From Gammaproteobacteria bacterium (lineage in GTDB: Bacteria; Pseudomonadota; Gammaproteobacteria; Pseudomonadales; Pseudomonadaceae), in contig JAAZJF010000085.1 of NCBI GenBank assembly GCA_012800475.1, forward strand, positions 1-8,710: a stretch of DNA of 8,710 nucleotides, written 5' to 3'. The position numbers and the translations under genes are program-made. Of the stretch, positions 1 through 7,383 are shown one piece after another; position 1 is the first letter of the stretch, and each line of letters opens with the position of its first letter. The notes beneath the pieces are model-generated. The model was not told the origin of the DNA and did not search any database. It saw only the letters and a list, made by a program, of their open reading frames with translations.

Positions 1-295
1 AGCGCTCGATAGCCGGCTTATCAAAGCCGTACATCTTTTCAATTTCCAGAACCAGTTCGGGATCCAGCCCTTGCGCGCCGCGATAATTGGCAGACGAGCT
101 GCTAGACACTTCTGAGCCGCCACCGGAGATGCGCCCTGTAGCGCCACCGGCTGCGGCATCAAAGCCTTCGAGTTTAGCAATCATCTGCTCGACAGGCCCT
201 CCAGGAGCGGCCTGAATAATAATAAAGTTGACTACTAAAATACCCAGCAAAGTGGGAATGATCAGCAGTAAACGCCGAAAAATATACGCCAGCAT
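1..295 (-). CDS. yejB: Peptide ABC transporter permease, YejB/NppB type (N-terminal part only)
   Basis: The frame starts at an ATG at 295-293 and runs off the left edge after 98 codons. The N-terminus begins MLAYIFRRLLLIIPTLLGIL, a short cytoplasmic end with two arginines followed by a first membrane segment at about residues 8-28. It continues into the APGGPV motif (30-35) and, after a Gly/Ser-rich stretch, into NYRGAQGLDPE and YGFDKP (70-94), all familiar from E. coli YejB. The protein is an inner-membrane channel subunit of a Dpp/Opp-class peptide importer; its BPD_transp_1 core lies outside the window. It starts only 2 nt after the nppA2 stop, with a weak GGCGGA-like ribosome site inside the end of nppA2, so translation is probably coupled. 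Family is secure; the exact substrate is inferred. Confidence 0.93.
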   Translation of the reverse strand, partial: MLAYIFRRLLLIIPTLLGILVVNFIIIQAAPGGPVEQMIAKLEGFDAAAGGATGRISGGGSEVSSSSSANYRGAQGLDPELVLEIEKMYGFDKPAIER

Positions 296-297
296 AT

Positions 298-2115
298 TTA
301 TTGATCCGCCGCAGGAGTGGGGCTTGCTGCATCTGGGTTATACCACCAGGTCATTAAGCCATAATCATACAAGGGCGACACTTGAGGCTGCGCTAAATGC
401 TGCCAGTACGCGGTGCGCCATGTATCAATATAATAGTTGGGAATCACATAATGGCCCGCCAATAACACACGGTCGAGGGCACGGGCATGAGTGATTAAGC
501 TCTCACGGCTGGGTGCATTAATCAAACCTTCAACTAAGCGGTCAATGGCTGGATCTTGCAAACCAATAAAATTGCGGCTGCCTGGGTTGTCCATGCTGCT
601 GGAATGCCAAAAATCGCGTTGTTCATTACCCGGCGAGTTGGACTGTGACCAAATACTGGACGTCATATCAAAATCACGCGAACGCATGCGGTTAATATAT
701 TGCGATACATCGGTGCGACGAATCGTCAATTCAATCCCCAGTTCCGCAAGATTGCGCTTAAAGGGCAACAGCACGCGCTCTAAGTTCGCCTGCGCAATAA
801 TAAACTCAAAAGTCAGCGGCTCACCTTGGGTATTGACCATGCGATCATTTTCAATACGGTAACCGGCTTCTTGCAGTAAACGCCAAGCGGCCAAGCGTCG
901 TTCGCGAATAATACCGCTGCCGTCACTGACCGGATTGGTGTACGCCTGAGTGAAGACCGTCTCGGGGATTTGACTGCGTAAGGGCTCTAATACAGCCAAC
1001 TCGGCTGCTGAGGGTAAGCCTGTAGATGCTAACTCTGAATTGGCAAAAAAGCTGTTGGTGCGAATATATGAGCTGTAAAACAGTTGCTTATTGGTCCACT
1101 CAAAATCAAATAATAAACCAATGGCTTCGCGCACGCGCGCGTCTTGAAACATGGGGCGACGCAGGTTAAAAGTAAAACCTTGCATGCCGACAGGGTTATG
1201 GTTTTTGATCTCTTTTTTGATGATTTTACCGCTGCGCAGCGCGGGAGAGTTGTAGCCTGTGGCCCAGTCTTTAGCTGAGTACTCAAGGTTGAAATCAAAT
1301 TGCCCCGCTTTAAACGCCTCTAAGGCCACTGACATATCTCGGTAATAGTCGATATGGATTTTATCAAAGTTATAGATGCCGCGTGACACAGGCAAATCTT
1401 TGGCCCACCAATCAGCGACTCGCTCATAGCCTAAGCGGCGACCGGCATCCACACGCACAAGGCGGTATGGGCCGCTGCCTAAAGGGGCTTCTAAGCTGGT
1501 TTTGCTAAAGTCGCGTTCTGCCCACCAATGTTTGGGTAGGATCTGCAGTTGTCCCAGAATAAGCGGCAACTCACGGTTGTCATTATGTTTAAAATCAAAG
1601 CGCACCTGCAGTGGATCTTCAATCACCACCTGCGCCACATCCGCGTAATAGTGTCGGTAGAGTGGATGGCCTTGCTCAAGGAGTATATTAAAAGTGAACT
1701 GCACATCTTCAGCCGTGACCGGTTCACCATCATGAAAGCGGGCTTTAGGGTTGAGATAAAAGCGCACAAAACTGTTGTCTTCAGCTTTCTCAATACGTTC
1801 AGCCAGTAAACCGTATTCGGTAAAAGGTTCATCGGCTGAATGATAGGTGAGGGTGTCATACAGCAAGCCGATTTGATCAGCGGCATTACCTTTAGGAATA
1901 AAAGGGTTGAGGCTGTCAAAACCATTTAAGCCTGCGAGGCGTAAAGTGCCGCCTTTGGGTGCAGCTGGGTTGGTGTAGTCAAAGTGCGTGAAGTCGCTGG
2001 CGTATTTGGGCGCTTCATCGTACAGCGTCATAGCATGCTGAGGTTGAGCCCATAGGTTCCAACTGCACGCCATCAGGCACAGTGATAAACAACCGCGACG
2101 TAGTACAGTTAACAT
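298..2115 (-). CDS. nppA2: Periplasmic peptide-binding protein of ABC importer (SBP_bac_5, YejA/NppA2-like)
   Basis: This 605-residue protein is the second of two tandem solute-binding proteins. An ATG 30 nt further upstream (2145) is also open, but I chose the ATG at 2115-2113. It has GGAG eight bases ahead, it makes the usual stop/start overlap (TAATG) with nppA1, and it puts the signal peptide at residue 1: MLTVLRRG, a hydrophobic core, then LWA before Q24. Visible family motifs are NPAAPKGGTLRL (49-60), RFHDGEPVTAEDV (126-138), LGSGPY (212-217) and LLFDFEW (334-340). The protein should capture oligopeptides in the periplasm for the YejB-type permease. In P. aeruginosa the NppA1A2BCD system imports peptidyl-nucleoside antibiotics; the same role here is inferred from order and family. 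The tail is Pro/Ala-rich. An LMAC sequence at 14-17 leaves open a lipoprotein form. Confidence 0.92.
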   Translation of the reverse strand: MLTVLRRGCLSLCLMACSWNLWAQPQHAMTLYDEAPKYASDFTHFDYTNPAAPKGGTLRLAGLNGFDSLNPFIPKGNAADQIGLLYDTLTYHSADEPFTEYGLLAERIEKAEDNSFVRFYLNPKARFHDGEPVTAEDVQFTFNILLEQGHPLYRHYYADVAQVVIEDPLQVRFDFKHNDNRELPLILGQLQILPKHWWAERDFSKTSLEAPLGSGPYRLVRVDAGRRLGYERVADWWAKDLPVSRGIYNFDKIHIDYYRDMSVALEAFKAGQFDFNLEYSAKDWATGYNSPALRSGKIIKKEIKNHNPVGMQGFTFNLRRPMFQDARVREAIGLLFDFEWTNKQLFYSSYIRTNSFFANSELASTGLPSAAELAVLEPLRSQIPETVFTQAYTNPVSDGSGIIRERRLAAWRLLQEAGYRIENDRMVNTQGEPLTFEFIIAQANLERVLLPFKRNLAELGIELTIRRTDVSQYINRMRSRDFDMTSSIWSQSNSPGNEQRDFWHSSSMDNPGSRNFIGLQDPAIDRLVEGLINAPSRESLITHARALDRVLLAGHYVIPNYYIDTWRTAYWQHLAQPQVSPLYDYGLMTWWYNPDAASPTPAADQ

Positions 2116-3941
2116 TAACGAATCTCCGAAGGTTTTAACCACCACGCACGCAAGCCTAAGGTGTAAGGCGGCGTACGTACAAATTCAAAGCGGTTCTGAT
2201 AAGCAATGCGATGGTGACTAATATACCAGTTTGGAATGCTGTAGTAGCTCCACAATAGGGCACGGTCTAAGGCACGCGCAGCTTGGCGTTGCGCACGATA
2301 AGTGCGGGCACTCAGGAGTTTTTCCAATAAGTCATCAATCACAGGGCTGTTCACACCGGCATAGTTTTTACTGCCTTTGACCATCGCTTGCGATGAGTGA
2401 AAATATTGCCATTGCTCAAGGCCAGGGCTGAGTGTTTGCGGCAAGGTTAATAAGGTTAGATCAAAATCAAAATTATCCAAGCGCTGCTTATATTGTGCGC
2501 GGTCAACAGTGCGCATCCGCGCGGCAATGCCGACCTCGTTGAGGGTATTGACATAAGCTTGCAGGATTCGTTCTAAACTTGGATTGACCAGTAAGATTTC
2601 CAGCTGCAGTTGCTGGCCTTGTCTGTTCTTTAAGCCTTTGGCCGTTGTGCGCCAGCCTGCTTCGGCTAAGAGCGCTAAAGCTTTGCGCAGCGTCTCGCGC
2701 GAAATGCCCCGACCTTGGGTTACATTTAAACTAAAGGGCTGTAAAAACAAATCCAAAGGCAATTGCTTACGCCACTTGGCCAGCAGTAAACCTTCAGCGC
2801 CACTGGGCACTCCACGTGCCGAAAAATCGCTATTAGGGTAATAACTGGTGGCGCGTTGATAGGCATTATTAAACAGGGTGCGATTGGCCCACTCAAAATC
2901 AAAGAGTAAGCTTAAAGCTTCACGCGTGGCGCTGTCGTGAAATTGTGCACGACGGGTATTGATAAACAAGGCTTGAGTCTGGGTGGGGATCTGGTGCGGA
3001 ATTTCTGCACGAATCACCCGGCCCTTAGCGATATCGGGAAAGCGGTAATTATTTGCCCAGTTCTTGGCTTGGTGTTCAATATAAAAATCAAAGCTGCCGA
3101 CTTTAAAGGCTTCAAAAGCGACATGCTTGTCACGGTAAAAATCGACAATAACTTTATTAAAATTGTACTTGCCACGATTGACCGCCAAGTCTTTGCCCCA
3201 ATAGTCTTTGACCCGTTCAAACTCTAAGCTGCGCCCGGGCTTCACCTCGGTGATTTTATACGGACCACTGCCTAAGGGCGGCTTAAAAGTGGTTTGACTA
3301 AAATCTTGATCGCGCCAGTAATGCTCAGGTAAGACGGGCAAATCACCCATGCGTAAAATCAGTAACGGATTGCCAGCACGCTTAAATACAAAGCGAATGC
3401 GGTGTGGGCCGAGGATGTCCACACGTTTAACTTCCTGCAGGTAGGTACGGTATTGCGGGTGGCCTTGCTTTAGCAGAGTGCGATAGGAAAAGGCGACATC
3501 GGCGCTGGTAATGGGTGTGCCATCATGAAAACGCGCCTCTTTACGCAGATTGAACACCACCCAGCTGCGACTGTCATTGTATTGCACACTCTGGGCAATT
3601 AAGCCGTAGGCACTGGCGGGTTCATCGCCGGATGGATCGTACAGGCCGCTGCCCACCATCAGAGGCTCGTTCAGCTCACTGATGCCGTAGCTGCTAAAAT
3701 CAGCAGTGCCAATGGGGCTGGTACCTTTTAAGGTGTAAGGGTTGAGTGTGTCGAAGGTGCCAAACGCCATCAGGCGCACTGTTCCACCTTTGGGCGCTGC
3801 AGGGTTCACCCAATCAAAGTGCTTAAAGTCCGCTGGGTATTTAAGCGCTTCAAATTGAGCATAACCGTGACTGCTGACCACCGCTGCAAACAGGGCAGGG
3901 CTGAAAATAAGCAGGCTGATCAGCAAAGAAAGTACACGCAT
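2115..3941 (-). CDS. nppA1: Periplasmic peptide-binding protein of ABC importer (SBP_bac_5, YejA/NppA1-like)
   Basis: This 608-residue protein is the first gene of the importer operon. The N-terminus is a clear Sec signal peptide: MRVLSLLISLLIFSPALFAA, with cleavage likely after A19 or A20. It then carries the same landmarks as its downstream paralogue: NPAAPKGGTVRL (46-57), RFHDGTPITSADV (137-149), LGSGPY (223-228) and LLFDFEW (345-351). It would bind oligopeptides in the periplasm and deliver them to the Yej/Npp permease. AAGGG lies about 11 nt before the ATG as a plausible ribosome site. The stop overlaps the start of nppA2 by 1 nt. The 133-bp gap before it, after mltD, holds a candidate promoter, so the importer operon probably starts here. 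The SBP family call is firm; the nppA1 name rests on position in the operon. Confidence 0.93.
   Translation of the reverse strand: MRVLSLLISLLIFSPALFAAVVSSHGYAQFEALKYPADFKHFDWVNPAAPKGGTVRLMAFGTFDTLNPYTLKGTSPIGTADFSSYGISELNEPLMVGSGLYDPSGDEPASAYGLIAQSVQYNDSRSWVVFNLRKEARFHDGTPITSADVAFSYRTLLKQGHPQYRTYLQEVKRVDILGPHRIRFVFKRAGNPLLILRMGDLPVLPEHYWRDQDFSQTTFKPPLGSGPYKITEVKPGRSLEFERVKDYWGKDLAVNRGKYNFNKVIVDFYRDKHVAFEAFKVGSFDFYIEHQAKNWANNYRFPDIAKGRVIRAEIPHQIPTQTQALFINTRRAQFHDSATREALSLLFDFEWANRTLFNNAYQRATSYYPNSDFSARGVPSGAEGLLLAKWRKQLPLDLFLQPFSLNVTQGRGISRETLRKALALLAEAGWRTTAKGLKNRQGQQLQLEILLVNPSLERILQAYVNTLNEVGIAARMRTVDRAQYKQRLDNFDFDLTLLTLPQTLSPGLEQWQYFHSSQAMVKGSKNYAGVNSPVIDDLLEKLLSARTYRAQRQAARALDRALLWSYYSIPNWYISHHRIAYQNRFEFVRTPPYTLGLRAWWLKPSEIR
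2124..2127 (-). promoter_or_regulatory. Ribosome binding site that decides the nppA2 start
   Basis: Read on the minus strand, GGAG lies 8 nt before the ATG at 2115-2113. No comparable site precedes the alternative ATG at 2145. The site lies within the last codons of nppA1, fitting translational coupling of the two binding proteins. Confidence 0.7.
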
Positions 3942-3987
3942 AAAACCATCAACCCTTAAATAACCAACAGCGAAACAACAATCGCGC

Positions 3988-4017
3988 AGTTTACTCGATT
4001 TTTGTGCTGTGCGTCAG
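3988..4017 (-). promoter_or_regulatory. Candidate sigma-70 promoter for the nppA1-nppA2-yejB operon
   Basis: On the minus strand CTGACG (4017-4012) and TAAACT (3993-3988) are separated by 18 nt. Each hexamer matches 4 of 6 consensus bases. The site lies about 50 bp before the nppA1 start. A better -10 alone, TATACT (4021-4016), sits just upstream but has no matching -35. Moderate support only. Confidence 0.33.
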
Positions 4018-4029
4018 TATACCCTTGGC

Positions 4030-4058
4030 TTGAGTGGCGAGCTATATGGCTCACTCAA
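4030..4058 (+). repeat. Inverted repeat (hairpin) between mltD and nppA1
   Basis: TTGAGTG (4030-4036) and CACTCAA (4052-4058) are perfect complements, and the inner bases GCGAGC/GCTCAC can extend the stem around a short AT-rich loop. It begins just after the mltD stop. There is no run of T on either side, so it is not a classic intrinsic terminator. It could stabilise or attenuate the mltD transcript end, or be an operator upstream of nppA1. Confidence 0.45.
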
Positions 4059-4074
4059 TCACAAGGTCGATGGG

Positions 4075-5640
4075 TTATAGATACAGCGAAAGTGTTTGCC
4101 CTGGTTTTAAAGCGGCACTGACACTGGGATTCCAGTTTTTCAGTTGCTTGAGGGTGACTTTATGGCGCTGTGCAATCACCGACAGTGAATCACCTGGGCG
4201 GACTTTATAACGAATATTTTTTGATTTTTGCGCTGCAGTGTGGGCCGTGTTGCTGGCGATTAAGCTTAAGTTTTGTCCCACTTTAAGGCGATTGGACGAC
4301 AGTTTATTCCAGCGTTTAATGTCCTTGACGGCAACTTTTTGTCGCGCAGCAATATGCGATAAGGTGTCGCCCGGTCGCACGGTATACACGGTGCGCGCTG
4401 CCGTCGTTGGCGCAGGCGTATTGGTACTCGCCATAGCACTTTGGCCTTTAGGAATATTGAGCACTTGTCCGATGCGCAGGTTGTTATTTTTAAGCGCGTT
4501 GACTTCTTTGAGTAGAACTAAGGGCACGTTGTGGCGGCTGGCAATCACCGACAGGCTATCGCCGCTGCGCACCTTGTACTGCTGCCATTGCACAAAATCT
4601 GAGGGTTTAATGGCTGCTAGCTTGTCTGTTAGTTGTTGTGCGTTATCCAGTGGCACTAATAAATGTTTAGGGCCACCCATGACAATGCCTTGCTTGTAGG
4701 CGGGATTGAGCTGCACTAACTCATCTTCATGCAAGCGCGCCAGTTGAGCGAGGCGGGTGATATTCATTTGTTGCTTGAGCGTCACTTTCGTGAAGTAGGG
4801 CTCATTAGCAATGGGGCTTAAGGCAATGCTGTACGCGTCAGGTGCGTTAATCAGTTGCGCCACCGCCAGCAGCTTAGGTACATAGGTTTGGGTTTCAGCG
4901 GGCAGGTTGAGGTTCCAGTAGTCGGTGGGTAAATTGCGCGCCACGTTGCGCTTGATGGCTTTGAGCACTGTACCTTCGCCTGCATTATAAGCGGCTAAAG
5001 CCAGCAGCCAGTCGTTATCAAACATGCCATACAAGTATTCAAGGTAATTCAAGGCGGCTTGGGTAGATGCTGTAATGTCGCGTCTGCCATCGTACCAGTG
5101 GGACTGTGTCAGTTTAAAGTTGCGGCCGGTGGAAGGGGTGAATTGCCATAAGCCTGAAGCTTGTGAACTTGAGTACGCTAGAGGATTGTAACCGCTTTCA
5201 ATCATAGGTAAGAGTGCCAGTTCCAATGGCATTTTACGCGCGGCTAAACTTTCTACGATGTAGTACATGTAGGGGCTGCTGCGCTCTGAAAACATTTCGA
5301 TAGAGCTGCTACGACTGGCAAACCATAAACGCTGGTGTTCAATGCGCGGGTTGTTCTCAGCGTAGGACTGCAGCTGAAAGCCTTGACGGATACGCTGCCA
5401 AATATCAGCTTCTTCATCCGCAATGGGTTGGTACATCGGAGGCGGGGTGTAGCGGCGTTGCACTGTCGGTTCTTGTACCTGTTGTACGGGTACAGGCGGC
5501 ACATAAGCCTGATGCGGAGTGGCTTCTTCGTAAGAGAGGCAACCGGAACCGAGCGCAGCAACAGACAAAACCATGCTGAGGCATATCACACGACGAATTA
5601 AGCGATACATAGACGGGCTTGGGCTGTTGGAATCCGGCAT
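4075..5640 (-). CDS. mltD: Membrane-bound lytic murein transglycosylase D
   Basis: This 521-residue lipoprotein cleaves the glycan strands of peptidoglycan with formation of a 1,6-anhydro end; MltD proteins act from the outer membrane. A signal peptide with lipobox-like LGSGC ends near residue 34. A Pro/Gln-rich linker follows, then the SLT domain (about 105-235). Within it are the catalytic glutamate in LLPMIESGYNP (E148), GLWQFTPSTGR (163-173) and AYNAGEG (217-223). Three LysM peptidoglycan-binding repeats close the protein (about 355-397, 418-462, 478-520); E. coli MltD has two. The start is uncertain. A TTG at 5643 adds one residue. An ATG at 5610 would give a tighter signal peptide beginning MYRLIRR. 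No candidate has a clear Shine-Dalgarno. The gene is preceded by a good promoter and is separated by 83 bp from gloB. Confidence 0.95.
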   Translation of the reverse strand: MPDSNSPSPSMYRLIRRVICLSMVLSVAALGSGCLSYEEATPHQAYVPPVPVQQVQEPTVQRRYTPPPMYQPIADEEADIWQRIRQGFQLQSYAENNPRIEHQRLWFASRSSSIEMFSERSSPYMYYIVESLAARKMPLELALLPMIESGYNPLAYSSSQASGLWQFTPSTGRNFKLTQSHWYDGRRDITASTQAALNYLEYLYGMFDNDWLLALAAYNAGEGTVLKAIKRNVARNLPTDYWNLNLPAETQTYVPKLLAVAQLINAPDAYSIALSPIANEPYFTKVTLKQQMNITRLAQLARLHEDELVQLNPAYKQGIVMGGPKHLLVPLDNAQQLTDKLAAIKPSDFVQWQQYKVRSGDSLSVIASRHNVPLVLLKEVNALKNNNLRIGQVLNIPKGQSAMASTNTPAPTTAARTVYTVRPGDTLSHIAARQKVAVKDIKRWNKLSSNRLKVGQNLSLIASNTAHTAAQKSKNIRYKVRPGDSLSVIAQRHKVTLKQLKNWNPSVSAALKPGQTLSLYL

Positions 5641-5671
5641 CAAGGAAAGTGCTTTTTAAAAAGTTTGCGCG

Positions 5672-5700
5672 ATTTTAGGAAGGGAATCGGTGTGGGTCAA
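5672..5700 (-). promoter_or_regulatory. Sigma-70 promoter for mltD
   Basis: On the minus strand TTGACC (5700-5695) and TAAAAT (5677-5672) are separated by exactly 17 nt; each matches 5 of 6 consensus bases. The transcript would start near 5665, leaving a leader of about 25 nt to the ATG at 5640. A 12-bp palindrome, CTTTTTAAAAAG (5652-5663), lies in that leader. Confidence 0.7.
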
Positions 5701-5710
5701 GCCGATTCCC
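5682..5710 (-). repeat. Inverted repeat overlapping the mltD promoter, downstream of gloB
   Basis: GGGAATCGG (5682-5690) and CCGATTCCC (5702-5710) form perfect 9-bp arms around an 11-nt spacer. The element starts 13 bp past the gloB stop. On the minus strand only a broken pyrimidine run (TTCCT) follows, so a gloB terminator is possible but weak. The spacer contains most of the mltD -35 box, so the repeat could instead be an operator. Confidence 0.55.
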
Positions 5711-5723
5711 CGGTTCGGGCGGA

Positions 5724-6506
5724 TTAAAATGTATCTTTCCATGACCGCAGCGCCGCAAATACCGCATAGTCTTGCTCAAGTTGAGTTGAGCTGTGCTGTT
5801 GCGCAGCCTGTATAACGCCAGGCTGTGCACAACGTAAAAAAGGATTGGTGCGCTTTTCTAAATCCATCTGACTGGGTAGAGTTATCAGCTGCTGATCACG
5901 CAATTGACGCACGTTCTTGAGGCGCTCAGCAATGGCCGTGTTAGTTGGCTCTACTGCTTGCGCGAAGTGTAAATTACTTAAGGTGTACTCGTGGGTGCAA
6001 TACACTAAGGTGTCGTGCGGCAATGCAGCTAGACGCATTAATGAGTGATGCATTTGCTCTGGATGGCCTTCAAACATCCGACCACAACCGCCGGCAAACA
6101 GTGTATCGCCGCTGAGCAACCAAGGTTGCGCCAAACCTGTTGTGGCAAAATACACTACGTGGCCTAAAGTGTGTCCGGGTACGGCAAAAACCTGTACGGT
6201 GTGCCCTAGCAGTTCGATACTCGCTCCCTCGTCTACGGGGAGATCCAAGCAGGGTATAGTTTCGCGCGCAGGGCCGACAACACGCGCTTGGGTGGCTTCT
6301 TTTAAAGTGGCTACACCGCCGATATGATCATGGTGGTAGTGAGTAATTAAAATATCACTGAGCTGCCACTGTGGGTGCTCAGCCAGCCAGTTCAAGACCG
6401 GCTGTGCATCGCCGGGATCCACCACAGCACATTCTTTGCGCTGGGGGTCTTGAATCAGCCAAATGTAATTATCATTAAAGGCAGGTAGTGCGGTGAATAT
6501 CAGCAT
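5724..6506 (-). CDS. gloB: Hydroxyacylglutathione hydrolase (glyoxalase II)
   Basis: This 260-residue cytosolic metallo-beta-lactamase-fold enzyme hydrolyses S-D-lactoylglutathione to D-lactate and glutathione, the second step of methylglyoxal detoxification. All dinuclear metal ligands are visible: the THxHxDH motif THYHHDH (H56, H58, D60, H61), H112 in PGHTLGH, D134 in SGDTLF and H172 in CTHEYT. FAGGCGRMFEG (137-147) and the C-terminal NPFLRC (221-226), which belongs to the glutathione-binding HAGH domain, separate it from generic metallo-hydrolases. Length is normal for the family. The ATG at 6506-6504 is preceded by GAGGA at a 7-nt spacing. It faces away from the methyltransferase gene across an 88-bp gap. 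In Pseudomonas the same two genes are neighbours. Confidence 0.97.
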   Translation of the reverse strand: MLIFTALPAFNDNYIWLIQDPQRKECAVVDPGDAQPVLNWLAEHPQWQLSDILITHYHHDHIGGVATLKEATQARVVGPARETIPCLDLPVDEGASIELLGHTVQVFAVPGHTLGHVVYFATTGLAQPWLLSGDTLFAGGCGRMFEGHPEQMHHSLMRLAALPHDTLVYCTHEYTLSNLHFAQAVEPTNTAIAERLKNVRQLRDQQLITLPSQMDLEKRTNPFLRCAQPGVIQAAQQHSSTQLEQDYAVFAALRSWKDTF

Positions 6507-6545
6507 GACAGGGTCCTCAACAACAGTTCAATCAAGCTTAGCATG

Positions 6546-6573
6546 TTCGTATCGGCTGTTTTGCCCTTGTCAT
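6546..6573 (-). promoter_or_regulatory. Weak candidate promoter for gloB
   Basis: On the minus strand ATGACA (6573-6568), 5 of 6 to the -35 consensus, is followed after 16 nt by TACGAA (6551-6546), only 3 of 6 to the -10. The gloB start is about 40 bp further on. No convincing promoter for the plus-strand methyltransferase gene was seen in the same 88-bp interval. Confidence 0.2.
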
Positions 6574-6594
6574 GCACGCAGTAGGTAGCAACGG

Positions 6595-7383
6595 ATGAAA
6601 TTACAACGATTTTCAGAGTTTTTATCGCGTTCTCGTCCACCGCTGGCTGGGGCTTTGGCGCAGTGGTTTTTAACTGACAAGGGCCAGCAGCTCGAACACA
6701 TGGAGCGCGCGCTACTTGAGCCTCAGCTCACGCGCCATTTTGGCAGCTACATTGTGTACTATAATCCACCGGTCGCCTTGGCCACTGCACCGCATATTCG
6801 CCATGCTGTGCGCTTAGGTGATGCGCAGCTTGAGGTTCAATTGCAATGCACTGAACACAAGTGGCCCATTGCAGCGGATGCAGTGGATGTGGTGGTGCTG
6901 CAACACAGTTTGGATTTTGCCGCATCACCGCATGATGTACTGCGCGAGGCAGCGCATTGCGTGCGTGCCGGTGGGCATTTAATTATTTTAGGCGCGCATG
7001 TTTGGAGTTTGTTTGGTGTGTATCGGCACTGCACGCGCAGTGTGTGGCGGCATGCGCATTGTTTAGCGCCAGCGCGCATCAGCGATTGGCTGGGCGTATT
7101 GGGCTTTAGTGTCGAAAAACGCACCTATGGTGCATACCGCCCATTGTTAAAATCCCATACACTGCACGGCAAACTTGCACCCTTAGAGCAGTATGCCAGC
7201 GCCAAACATTTGCCTATCGGTGGCTGTTATATGCTGGTTGCCCGTAAGATGGTGCATGGCATGCATCCGCAAACCCATTCATTGAGGCTGAATGTGCAAA
7301 AACTTGGCCCCAGCGTGGTCACGGCACACACTCCTCATAGCAAACATATTAAACATAGCGAAGAACATGACAGATCAAGTTGA
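6595..7383 (+). CDS. Class I SAM-dependent methyltransferase-like protein (PA1814-type)
   Basis: This 262-residue protein resembles the Methyltransf_11-like protein encoded between gloB and rnhA in pseudomonads. The best fold evidence is DAVDVVVLQHSLDFA (94-108), followed by PHDVLREAAHCVRAGGHLIILG (112-133), which match the motif-II to motif-III region of class I methyltransferases. The place where the glycine-rich SAM loop should be (about 49-62, FGSYIVYYNPPVAL) has no GxGxG, so activity is unproven and the substrate is unknown. The last 40 residues are histidine-rich. The ATG at 6595 has AGG nine bases upstream. The gene diverges from gloB and overlaps rnhA by 17 nt, so it likely leads a three-gene operon with rnhA and dnaQ. 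Family assignment is good; function is not known. Confidence 0.85.
   Translation: MKLQRFSEFLSRSRPPLAGALAQWFLTDKGQQLEHMERALLEPQLTRHFGSYIVYYNPPVALATAPHIRHAVRLGDAQLEVQLQCTEHKWPIAADAVDVVVLQHSLDFAASPHDVLREAAHCVRAGGHLIILGAHVWSLFGVYRHCTRSVWRHAHCLAPARISDWLGVLGFSVEKRTYGAYRPLLKSHTLHGKLAPLEQYASAKHLPIGGCYMLVARKMVHGMHPQTHSLRLNVQKLGPSVVTAHTPHSKHIKHSEEHDRSS

Noticed and set aside
491..862. 123-codon plus-strand open frame antisense to nppA2
   Set aside because: No recognisable domain; nppA2 is strongly supported on the opposite strand by family motifs.
2116..2145. Longer N-terminus for NppA2 starting at 2145
   Set aside because: It would bury the signal peptide behind ten residues and lacks the GGAG ribosome site that precedes the ATG at 2115.
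4238..4699. 153-codon plus-strand open frame
   Set aside because: It lies wholly antisense to the LysM region of mltD, its protein is cysteine- and arginine-rich without motifs, and it has no sign of its own promoter. It is a shadow of a real gene.
7292..7366. Longer N-terminus for RNase HI
   Set aside because: The extra 25 residues have no counterpart in RNase HI, and the start at 7367 puts the catalytic residues at the standard D10/E48/D70/D134 positions.
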